A program made the translations under genes and the position numbers. This document shows, piece after piece, positions 25,710-32,193 of a stretch of 64,000 bases of DNA. The DNA comes from Allobosea sp. LC85 (GTDB lineage: Bacteria; Pseudomonadota; Alphaproteobacteria; Rhizobiales; Beijerinckiaceae): contig NZ_JPKG01000023.1 of NCBI RefSeq assembly GCF_000735605.1, positions 28,501 through 92,500 on the forward strand. The letters are read 5' to 3'. The notes under the pieces are model-generated. The model did no database searches and was not told the DNA's origin. It saw only the letters and a list, made by a program, of their open reading frames with translations. Position 1 is the first letter of the stretch. The number at the start of each line of letters is the position of its first letter.

Positions 25710-26519
25710 TCAGCCATCCGTCACCACCCGCGCGAAGGTGAGGACATCGACATGGCTGGCTCCGGCGCGCAGCAGGGCGCGGGCGGCGGCATTGGCGGTC
25801 GAGCCGGTGGTCAGGACATCATCGACCAGCAGGATGCGACGGCCCGCGATCATGGGCGCCATTCCCGGCAGGACCTTGAAGGCGCCCTGCAGGTTCTCGA
25901 CACGTTGGGGACGGGTCAGTCCGATTTGCTGTTTCGTCCGCTTGACGCGAGTCAGCGCGTCGGGTGCGAGGGCGACGCCGCTCTGGCGCGCGACGACCTG
26001 GGCGAGGGCCGCGGCCTGGTTGAAGCGGCGGCGCCAGAGGCGCGTGCGGTGCAGCGGCACTGGCACGACAAGATCGGCCTCGACGAGGATCTCACGGCCA
26101 GCCTGTGTCATCATCCGGCCGAGCGTGATCGCGAGCTCGAGGCGGTCGCCATATTTCAGGCGGTGAACCAGCTCGCGCGCCGTGCCGTCGAAACGGCAGA
26201 CGGCACGGGCGCGGGCAAAAGCCGGCGGCTCGGCGATCGCCGCGGGCGAGACGGTGCCATGGCCAAGATCGATGGCAAAGGGCGTGCCGAGACGCTCGCA
26301 ATAGGGTCGCTCGATGAAGCCAATTCCGCTCCAGCATGCCGGGCAAAGGCCCTGAGCTTCAGCGGTCGCACCCCGGCAGGCAACGCAGGACGGCGGATAG
26401 ACGAGGCTGATCGCGCTGCGCAAGCCAAGCCGGGAGGCGGCCCCGACAGCGCTCAGCCAGCGATAGCCGGTGCCGGCCAGGGAGAAGGATTTTCTATCAT
26501 CGGTTCCCTGCGCGACCAT
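25710..26519 (-). CDS. comF: ComF family protein (phosphoribosyltransferase fold)
   Basis: A 269-residue protein with an N-terminal zinc-ribbon (PPSCVACRGATAEAQGLCPACW) and a C-terminal PRTase domain with the PRPP-binding motif ILLVDDVLTTGSTAN. The middle contains the conserved RFDGTARELVHRLKYGDR and VPVPLHRTRLWRRRFNQA segments. ComF proteins are linked to natural transformation in Gram-positive bacteria, but their role in alphaproteobacteria is unproven. It is the first gene of comF-grxC-DUF1178. Confidence 0.93.
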   Translation of the reverse strand: MVAQGTDDRKSFSLAGTGYRWLSAVGAASRLGLRSAISLVYPPSCVACRGATAEAQGLCPACWSGIGFIERPYCERLGTPFAIDLGHGTVSPAAIAEPPAFARARAVCRFDGTARELVHRLKYGDRLELAITLGRMMTQAGREILVEADLVVPVPLHRTRLWRRRFNQAAALAQVVARQSGVALAPDALTRVKRTKQQIGLTRPQRVENLQGAFKVLPGMAPMIAGRRILLVDDVLTTGSTANAAARALLRAGASHVDVLTFARVVTDG

Positions 26520-26713
26520 GCCTGTGTCGATCCCGGCCCGGAATGAGCGGCTGCATTGCTTTCATTCCACGCCAGCATTTGCGCCCCTGCCAATTCCGCG
26601 CGCAAGCCCTGTCTCCTCTTGCGTCCAGCGCATGACGAGATGGGGTGACTTGTCGCGTCATGCGGTTTTCAATTGCCCCATGGCAAAAGCCGCGAGCCTA
26701 GAGGAACCATCCG

Positions 26714-27823
26714 ATGAGCCAGTCCGGTGATCATGCTGCCTCCCTGTTTTCTCCGTTCCGTCTCGGCGAGATCGAACTCCAGAACCGCATCGTCATGGCG
26801 CCGCTGACGCGCAACCGCGCGACGCGGGGAAGCGACGCTCCCAATGCCCTGAACGTCGAATACTACCGCCAGCGCGCCAGCGCCGGGCTGATCGTCACCG
26901 AAGGCACGCAGATCTCGCAGCAGGGCCAGGGCTATGTCTGGACGCCGGGCATCTACAACGATCAGCAGATCGCCGGCTGGAAGCAGGTGACAGACGCGGT
27001 CCATGCGGCCGGCGGCAAGATCATCACCCAACTCTGGCATGTCGGGCGCGTCAGCCATGTCTCGCTGCAGCCCGGCCAGCAGGCGCCCGTCGCGCCTTCC
27101 GCAATCCCGGCCAATACCAAGACCTATATCGAAAGCGGCTTCACCCCGGTCTCCGCGCCGCGCGAGCTCGCAGCCGACGAGATCCCGGGCATCATCGCCG
27201 ATTATGTCCGGGCGGCGGAGAACGCCAGAGCGGCCGGATTCGACGGCATCGAGCTTCATGGTGCGCATGGCTATCTGCTCGACCAGTTCCTGCGCGACGG
27301 TTCCAACAAGCGCAGCGACGCCTATGGTGGTTCGCTGGAGAACCGCGTGCGGCTCGTCCTTGAGGTGATCGAGGCCGTGGCAACGGTTTTCCCGAGAGGC
27401 CGTATCGGCCTCCGCATCTCGCCGGTAAGTCCGGCCAATGATGCGCGCGACAGCGACCCGCAGGCGCTGTTCGGCTATCTGGTCGAGCGGCTCAACGAGA
27501 CCGGCATCGCCTTCATCCATGTCGTCGAAGGTGCGACGCGCGAGGCGCGCGACTATCTGCCCTTCGATTATCTGGCGCTGCGCAAGGCCTTCAAGGGCGC
27601 CTATATCGCCAATAATGGTTTCACCCGCGAACTCGCGATCGAGACGCTGGCCGAGGACCGGGCCGATCTCATCGCCTTCGGCCGGCTGTTCATCGCCAAT
27701 CCCGATCTGGTCGAGCGTCTGCAGCAGGACGCGCCGCTGAACACGCCGGATCTCGCGACCTTCTATGGCGGCGATGCTGCGGGCTATACGGACTACCCTT
27801 CGCTGGTGGAAAAGGCCGCCTGA
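26714..27823 (+). CDS. nemA: Old yellow enzyme family alkene reductase (NemA-like)
   Basis: FMN-dependent NADPH oxidoreductase of 369 residues that reduces activated C=C bonds or nitroesters. Typical motifs are IVMAPLTRNRA, TQLWHVGRVSH, the active-site FDGIELHGAHGYLLDQF (substrate His and neighbouring Asn/His position) and the phosphate-binding YIANNGFTRELA...ADLIAFGRLFIANPDL. It is monocistronic: divergent from comF across 194 bp and followed by a clear terminator. In related bacteria these genes are often under a NemR or LysR regulator, but none is adjacent here. Confidence 0.93.
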   Translation: MSQSGDHAASLFSPFRLGEIELQNRIVMAPLTRNRATRGSDAPNALNVEYYRQRASAGLIVTEGTQISQQGQGYVWTPGIYNDQQIAGWKQVTDAVHAAGGKIITQLWHVGRVSHVSLQPGQQAPVAPSAIPANTKTYIESGFTPVSAPRELAADEIPGIIADYVRAAENARAAGFDGIELHGAHGYLLDQFLRDGSNKRSDAYGGSLENRVRLVLEVIEAVATVFPRGRIGLRISPVSPANDARDSDPQALFGYLVERLNETGIAFIHVVEGATREARDYLPFDYLALRKAFKGAYIANNGFTRELAIETLAEDRADLIAFGRLFIANPDLVERLQQDAPLNTPDLATFYGGDAAGYTDYPSLVEKAA

Positions 27824-27847
27824 GCGGCCGTCGCGACGCATGAAGCC

Positions 27848-27887
27848 ATGAGGGCGGGTGAGCGCATCATCCGCCCTCATTCGTTTT
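27848..27887 (+). terminator. Intrinsic terminator after nemA
   Basis: The perfect 10-bp stem ATGAGGGCGG / CCGCCCTCAT (27848-27857 and 27871-27880) with a 13-base loop is followed by TCGTTTTA. It sits 24 bp after the nemA stop and 72 bp before the tRNA gene. Confidence 0.8.
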
Positions 27888-27958
27888 ATCCCAAGGTTTC
27901 TGCACGAAAACAGTTGCAGCGACGCGGAAGCCCGACTAAACACCGCCCGTGCCGCGCT

Positions 27959-28034
27959 GCTCCCTTCGTCTAGCGGTCTAGGACGTCGCCCTCTCACGGC
28001 GAAAACAGGGGTTCGAGTCCCCTAGGGAGCGCCA
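27959..28034 (+). tRNA. tRNA-Glu (anticodon CTC), CCA encoded
   Basis: A cloverleaf can be folded by eye: acceptor GCTCCCT/AGGGAGC, anticodon stem TCGCC/GGCGA around the loop CTCTCAC (anticodon CTC, reading GAG), and T arm AGGGG-TTCGAGT-CCCCT. The discriminator G and an encoded CCA end at 28034. tRNA genes are common integration sites, and everything from here to about 32.1 kb looks like an eroded integrated element. The tRNA itself is intact. Confidence 0.97.
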
Positions 28035-28043
28035 TCGGCCAGC

Positions 28044-28063
28044 TAAGCCATTGATATGGCTTA
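28044..28063. repeat. Perfect 8-bp hairpin just after tRNA-Glu
   Basis: TAAGCCAT-TGAT-ATGGCTTA is a perfect stem with a 4-base loop, 9 bases after the tRNA 3' end. It has no T-run and may be a processing or termination hairpin of the tRNA transcript, or part of the integration junction. Confidence 0.55.
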
Positions 28064-28097
28064 ACCTCCTGAGATATCATAGTTTCTTGGCTCAGAC

Positions 28098-28118
28098 TGT
28101 TACACACAGGTGTTACAC
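28098..28118 (+). repeat. Two direct repeats TGTTACAC with 13-bp spacing
   Basis: TGTTACAC occurs at 28098-28105 and again at 28111-28118, directly upstream of the integrase-like remnant. Short direct repeats at this spacing beside a tRNA resemble arm-type integrase binding sites, but this is only a positional argument. Confidence 0.4.
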
Positions 28119-28131
28119 GAGCGGCGAAATC

Positions 28132-28215
28132 GTGCCCAAGGGTGCCTATCTCCTGCTGCGGCGAGCGTGCTCTATTTCGACAAGCGCAAGGTGCCCTCAA
28201 GGACACCCCGTTTAC
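28132..28215 (+). pseudogene. Probable N-terminal remnant of a tyrosine integrase
   Basis: From GTG 28132 the frame reads VPKGAYLLLRR, and after a one-base shift near 28162 the next frame reads SVLYFDKRKVPS. Joined, this resembles the start of phage-type tyrosine recombinases with a DUF6538-like N-terminus (YLxRRGSxYYFRRRVP pattern). Its position just after a tRNA gene is where an integrase gene would be expected. No core-binding or catalytic domain (R-H-R-Y) follows, so it can only be a fragment. The match is short and the call is tentative. Confidence 0.4.
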
Positions 28216-28286
28216 CCGCCCGTCACCGGATGCTCAGATGAATTCCCTTCATGGCGTGTCGTCACGACGGGGGCGGAGAGCGCGTT

Positions 28287-28859
28287 TCAGGCTGGCCCTC
28301 TGGGAAGGTCGTTCCAGTAGTCCCTCATATCCTCCTGACGCTTCCGACCTGGCGAAACTCCCTCGTCCCCATAGAAGGCCGCGGCGGCTCGGACCTGGGC
28401 CTCGGTAAGGTCAGTGCGATAACCCTCGAGCTCTTTGTCATAGGCGAGCTTTTCCCATGGGATCGTAAGGTGGTGACTGCCCATGCCGAGAAATCCTCCA
28501 AACGTCACATCGACGTAGAGAACGCGACCACTGACCTTCTCAACCAACAACCGCTTGATGGTGCCGATCTGATCGTTCTTGCGGCCGAACACGGCAGTTC
28601 CTTCGACGCGATCACTTTCGATGGTCAGGTGGGATACGGCCTCTCGCTCGGCGGGTCCCCAGAGATAAAAACCGTTCTCGAGGATGCCGGCCGCCACGAC
28701 CGCTCTGCTGATGGCGGGGGTCCATTCCTCGTCGGGCTCGATCTCTTGCACCAGCGTCCACGGCCCAAGATCCGGGGGCAAACTGGTGCCGGCAGGCTCA
28801 TCTGTGAAGCCGCGTAGGTCAGGGGAGTTCACGGCTTGGAACAAGCAGTAGGTTCTCAT
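28287..28859 (-). CDS. PRC-barrel domain protein
   Basis: A 190-residue protein starting MRTYCLFQAVNSPDLRGFTDEP. The second half is a PRC-barrel-like domain (REAVSHLTIESDRVEGTAVFGR, KNDQIGTIKRLLVEKVSGRV, SHHLTIPWEKLAYDKELEGY), similar to the PRC-barrel proteins common in Hyphomicrobiales that are often stress-related. The start at 28859 has GGGAGG upstream. The N-terminal part is not recognised. It lies inside the tRNA-adjacent accessory region but has normal GC content. Confidence 0.75.
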   Translation of the reverse strand: MRTYCLFQAVNSPDLRGFTDEPAGTSLPPDLGPWTLVQEIEPDEEWTPAISRAVVAAGILENGFYLWGPAEREAVSHLTIESDRVEGTAVFGRKNDQIGTIKRLLVEKVSGRVLYVDVTFGGFLGMGSHHLTIPWEKLAYDKELEGYRTDLTEAQVRAAAAFYGDEGVSPGRKRQEDMRDYWNDLPRGPA

Positions 28860-29235
28860 GAGCGCCTCCCTCAATTGGATAGATAGCCCCGTGCGCTGGT
28901 GCGTCATCCTTTCTCGGACGCAAGCCTGAACCACATCAGGGCCGCAGCGCCGAGCCACAAGGTTCCCTTCGCTTCGGCCTTGACAGGGCGACACCAATTA
29001 TAGCGCCAAGGTCTCGCCGGCGCTCCTCAAAACGCGATGGACCGAGGCTTTTCCATTGGTCAACTCCCAGGCGATCCTCGCAAGTGGGGCACAGCAACCA
29101 CCCGAGACGGGAGTGAGCTGAAAAACCAGAGCTAGCAAGCCCACCCCTCGAGCGCCTGCCCGACATCCGAGCTACTCGCACCGAAAGCTCAGTGGTGCGG
29201 GATGCCGAATTGTCATGGGGGATGTGCGCCCTTAA
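28860..29235. other. Intergenic stretch with no recognisable gene
   Basis: The 376 bases between the PRC-barrel gene and the truncated gene pair hold the PRC-barrel promoter region and otherwise nothing I recognise. A 101-codon reverse frame at 28936-29241 contains LLCPTCEDRLGVDQWKS with a CxxC, which might be a zinc-ribbon relic, but it lacks a ribosome site and has no supporting homology. Confidence 0.5.
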
Positions 29236-29529
29236 CACCAACGCTTCCGCTGGCTTTATCCCCGCTGCGGGGCCGCGCCCCTATGTCTGCGAGCGCGATC
29301 CGACACCCGGCGTCTCCGAAATGCTCTCGCTGCACGTGGGGCGATCATCGCCCGGGCTCATGTTCGCGCCGCCAACGGCGAGAGCGCTTTCGCCGCCGGG
29401 CTGCTCAGGCTGGCGTCTCGCCGCGTCCGTGTCCCGCATGTCGAGGCGGATCTTCTGGCGCTGGCCGACCTCTTCGGCAGCGATGAGGGCCTCTACCGCA
29501 ATCTCGACCTCAGCCGGGTGGCGGCATGA
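29236..29529 (+). pseudogene. 5'-truncated gene of the decayed element
   Basis: The frame opens after a stop at 29233 and has no ATG or GTG, yet it encodes a protein-like, Ala/Arg/Leu-rich sequence: RSDTRRLRNALAARGAIIAR followed by AANGESAFAAGLLRLASRRV and a good C-terminus GSDEGLYRNLDLSRVAA. Its stop overlaps the ATG of the next gene (ATGA at 29526-29529), which supports a former operon. The start has been lost. No family is recognised. Confidence 0.5.
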
Positions 29530-29735
29530 GGCGCCGCTTCACCATCGAGCATGTCGGCCGTCGTCGCCGGTCAGCTGCGCGTGCCATGGCTCGGCTCGGC
29601 ATTTCGGCCGGGATCATCGCCGTGGTGCTCGGGCTGAAGCGCGAGACCGCAATCGCGATCGTTCAGGCGCGCCATGCGCCGGGCTCGCTGTGGAGCGCGG
29701 CCGAACAGGCGCTGTTCCGGGAGAGCAGGGGATGA
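29526..29735 (+). CDS. Small basic protein of the decayed element (69 residues)
   Basis: The product starts MRRRFTIEHVGRRRRSAARA and continues MARLGISAGIIAVVLGLKRETAIAIVQ. The region ARLGISAGIIAVVLGLKRETA resembles a helix-turn-helix of the kind that recognises GC-rich DNA, so it may be DNA-binding. It overlaps the previous frame by ATGA and the following start (ATG 29732) in the same way, which supports coupled translation. Function unknown. Confidence 0.5.
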   Translation: MRRRFTIEHVGRRRRSAARAMARLGISAGIIAVVLGLKRETAIAIVQARHAPGSLWSAAEQALFRESRG

Positions 29736-29824
29736 GCGAACTAATGCTGACCTATGCCCCAAATCGTGGTCGGGCTGGGGGGCTCCTGGTGGCCCGCCGC
29801 GTCACGACGCAATCGCGGAGAATA
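29732..29824 (+). pseudogene. Third gene of the decayed operon, cut by an AT-rich insertion
   Basis: ATG 29732 overlaps the preceding stop and reads MSELMLTYAPNRGRAGGLLV before the sequence changes abruptly, near 29822, from GC-rich to AT-rich. The frame runs on to 29965, but that part is antisense to the gene at 29828-30562. The real gene was probably interrupted there. Confidence 0.45.
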
Positions 29825-29827
29825 AAT

Positions 29828-30562
29828 TCAGTCGTTGGATTCATCTGGATCAAAAATGAAGAAGCCTTTGAGTCCAGCGAGGTCGTCGACCTTAAGGTTA
29901 TTCTTTTTGATGATAGCTGGAATAATTTTACTAGGGAACGGAACTATCACGGACTTTCCTTCTGAATCAATATCTTCTGCCAATTTAAGACAAATAGATC
30001 GGCAAGCCATCGCATGAAGATGAGTTTTGTTAATTCTATTTGTAAAATCTTCATTTATCTTTTTTCCAATATTATTATTTATCATCGCAATTGTTATCTC
30101 TATACTGTGATGGATTGTATAAAGATGAGAAACAATTTTTGTATTTATCAAGGCAATATTTGTAATTTCATTGTGAAGATGGTTGAGCGACTCTTGGGAG
30201 TTATCTGTGCTCTTCCATCTTACTTTGTAGGCAAGCTTATTAAAGTGAGATGCTGCGCGAGAAAGTGTTGCTTTGGCGACATCGACGCGAGTGGCCGAGG
30301 CGGCTTTGTTTGTCGCTGCGACCTGCATCCGAGTGGCCAGCAAGACGAAGCCACCAGCGGTGGCAGCCATGACGCCAGCGATCAACTCCTTGTAGTTGAA
30401 AATCCACTTCAACCGCCAGAAGTCCAGCCAAGATCTCCAAATGGAGCTGTCGCACGCTGCAGAGAATGGGCTGTCGCAATCCACCATGATCGCGATGAAC
30501 CAAAAGAGAAAAACAGTGGTGGATGCGACCCAAGTGACGGCAATCGAAGTGTGTTTAGGCAT
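29828..30562 (-). CDS. AT-rich gene for a two-TM membrane protein of unknown function
   Basis: A 244-residue protein with two predicted membrane helices, one near the N-terminus (TWVASTTVFLFWFIAIMV) and one at about residues 58-78 (LIAGVMAATAGGFVLLATRM), then a soluble C-terminal region of about 165 residues with Asn, Ile and Lys codons ending in A/T. The base composition over 29822-30240 is far more AT-rich than anything else in the window, a strong sign of recent transfer. No good ribosome site is seen before ATG 30562. I do not recognise the family. It follows hicB on the same strand after 66 bp. Confidence 0.7.
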   Translation of the reverse strand: MPKHTSIAVTWVASTTVFLFWFIAIMVDCDSPFSAACDSSIWRSWLDFWRLKWIFNYKELIAGVMAATAGGFVLLATRMQVAATNKAASATRVDVAKATLSRAASHFNKLAYKVRWKSTDNSQESLNHLHNEITNIALINTKIVSHLYTIHHSIEITIAMINNNIGKKINEDFTNRINKTHLHAMACRSICLKLAEDIDSEGKSVIVPFPSKIIPAIIKKNNLKVDDLAGLKGFFIFDPDESND

Positions 30563-30628
30563 TTGGGTAAGTTGTCTTTACGGAATCGCCCTGTCGAGAC
30601 GGTTGCTTGGGCTGTGCACAGTCAGTTC

Positions 30629-31042
30629 TCATTCGACAATGACGGCCGCTGCGGCGCGCTCGAGGAACGCGGACCGGCTGATCCCCTCGGCACGTGCCGC
30701 CTGATCCACTCGGCGCAGCACGCCGCGATCGATCATGATGTTGATCCGTTCCTTTGGGGCGGCAATGGGGATCAATGCCACCATCATCGGAGACGCATCT
30801 TCGTCAAGCTCGGCAAGAAAGGCAGCGTCCTCGGAGAGCTCAAAAAAGCTGCGGGCGCGCGGGACGGGATCGCCGTCAGCTTGAATGGCGGCGACATGGC
30901 CTGCCAGGGCTTCGACAGCTCCAAAGGCTGCTTCTTCGAAGTTCGCGCCACTCGAAACACAACCGGGCAAGTCCGGGAAGGTGATGCCCCAGGTCGAGCC
31001 GGCTTGGGGCTTATGAACCAGCGCAACATATCCGTTAGACAT
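30629..31042 (-). CDS. hicB: HicB-family antitoxin (intact)
   Basis: A 137-residue antitoxin with the HicB fold (MSNGYVALVHKPQAG...WGITFPDLPGCVSSGANFEEA; VEALAGHVAAIQADGDPVP) and a C-terminal ribbon-helix-helix DNA-binding part (INIMIDRGVLRRVDQAARAE...SRSAFLERAA). It neutralises HicA and represses the hicAB promoter. ATG 31042 follows AAGGAGA. The partner hicA lies directly upstream but is frameshifted, so hicB is probably now an orphan repressor. Confidence 0.9.
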   Translation of the reverse strand: MSNGYVALVHKPQAGSTWGITFPDLPGCVSSGANFEEAAFGAVEALAGHVAAIQADGDPVPRARSFFELSEDAAFLAELDEDASPMMVALIPIAAPKERINIMIDRGVLRRVDQAARAEGISRSAFLERAAAAVIVE

Positions 31043-31078
31043 CGATCGTCTCCTTTCTTCGTCGTTTCTATGCCGGCC

Positions 31079-31255
31079 TCAGAGGAGGCCGGCTTGTCGT
31101 CTCACGGACTTCTCCGGGGTGCATGTCCTTCACCGGGTGCGGCAGGGTCACCTTGCCGGGCTTGGTCGGGTGCTTGAAGTGGTGGTGGCTGCCGGTCACC
31201 GAGTGAAGCGTCCAGCCATCCGCTCCAACTCCTTGATCAACTCCCGAGACTGCAT
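31079..31255 (-). pseudogene. hicA: hicA mRNA-interferase toxin with two compensating frameshifts
   Basis: From ATG 31255 the frame reads MQSRELIKELER and then hits a stop a few codons later. One base appears to be missing near 31220: in the shifted frame the text continues DGWTLHSVTGSHHHFKHPTK and PGKVTLPHPVKDMHPGEV, the HicA dsRBD-like fold with the catalytic His in GSHHHFKHP. An extra base near 31097-31101 restores the first frame for RQAGLL and stop at 31079. The overall length (59 codons) is exactly that of HicA. Two opposite indels mean either real decay or two sequencing errors; the toxin as written is non-functional. Confidence 0.8.
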
Positions 31256-31273
31256 AGTAGCCGCTCCGTTTCA

Positions 31274-31310
31274 GTGTGTAATAAATACACACGATTTCCG
31301 GCGCAGTCAA
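31274..31310 (-). promoter_or_regulatory. hicAB promoter with overlapping operator
   Basis: On the minus strand a -35 TTGACT (31310-31305) and a -10 TATTTA (31287-31282) are separated by 17 bases. The perfect palindrome GTGTGTA-ATAAA-TACACAC (31274-31292) covers the -10 box, 19 bp before the hicA start. A ribbon-helix-helix repressor such as HicB would be expected to bind there. Confidence 0.7.
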
Positions 31311-31353
31311 GCGGAGAATGTGTAGCGAGTGTGTATAATGGAGTGGCGGCTTG

Positions 31354-32042
31354 ATGCTCGACCACGCCATTTCACTCTCATCGGCCGGCTTTCCGGTGTT
31401 TCCGGCGAAGGCTACTTCCGACAAGACGGCTGGCTCGAAGGCGCCGCATCTGCCCGGAGAATCGACGCCGCGCGCCCACGATGGCGGGCACTGGCTCGCC
31501 TCGACGAGGGTGTCATCCGTGGTTGGTGGCAGCGTTGGGCGTCTGCGCTGATCGGTTTTCCCACCGGCTTGCGCCCGCGCTGTGTCGTCGTTGACCTCGA
31601 CCCGAAGGAAGTTCCGGCGATGGAATTGCTGGCAGCGCTCACCACCTGGTGCGGGCAGCTTTAGCATCACGACGCGGAAACGGGCGAGGTGATCGAGACA
31701 CCGATCGCGCGGACGCAATCGGGTGGCCTGCATCTTTATTTCGCCTGGCCGGACGAGCCGACGCTGATCCAGATCGCCGCCAAACTTGGTCGCATGGGCC
31801 AGGGCTTCGAGGGCGTAATCGGCAATCGCGCAATCTGTTCCGTACCTTTCTGAAGGTCGGGGAATGTCAGGCGCATCTGACGCATATCGATGTTGGGGGA
31901 AAGGGCGGTTATGTGATCGCCCCGCCTTCGGGGATGGTGGATGGCAGGCGCTATCACTGGCTGATCCCGGGCGGCGAGATCCTACCGCTTTTGCCGCGGC
32001 GCCTGCGCGGGCGTGATCACCCGACGAGTTCATTCCTGTGGC
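31354..32042 (+). pseudogene. Bifunctional DNA primase-polymerase (Prim-Pol/AEP) pseudogene
   Basis: Pieces of one archaeo-eukaryotic primase domain lie in three frames. The first (from ATG 31354) reads MLDHAISLSSAGFPVFPAKA and ends near 31510; the second reads RGWWQRWASALIGFPTG, CVVVDLDPKE with the catalytic DxD, then a TAG at 31662, and continues TQSGGLHLYFAWPDE to a TGA at 31851; the third reads DVGGKGGYVIAPPSG and RYHWLIPGGEIL. These are the usual Prim-Pol motifs in order. At least two frameshifts and one nonsense codon show decay. Such genes belong to phages, plasmids and integrative elements, in line with the tRNA-linked island. Confidence 0.8.
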
Positions 32043-32193
32043 GACCTAGAGCGTGCCGGACAGCAAGACCGGTGTGCGGCGGCAGGGAGAAGCTGAAACG
32101 GGATTGCAGTACGAGAGACGCGCGATGGCGTGTTGGTCCTCGTTGAAAAAATAATGCAATTCGGTTACGGCTGCGGCGCACGGAGTCGTCTCG

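Noticed and set aside
28936..29241. Minus-strand frame with CxxC (LLCPTCEDRLG)
   Set aside because: A possible zinc-ribbon relic but with no ribosome site, no recognised family and location in a decayed region.
31068..32033. 321-codon minus-strand frame
   Set aside because: It only exists because the frameshifted hicA middle joins a shadow frame antisense to the primase relic.
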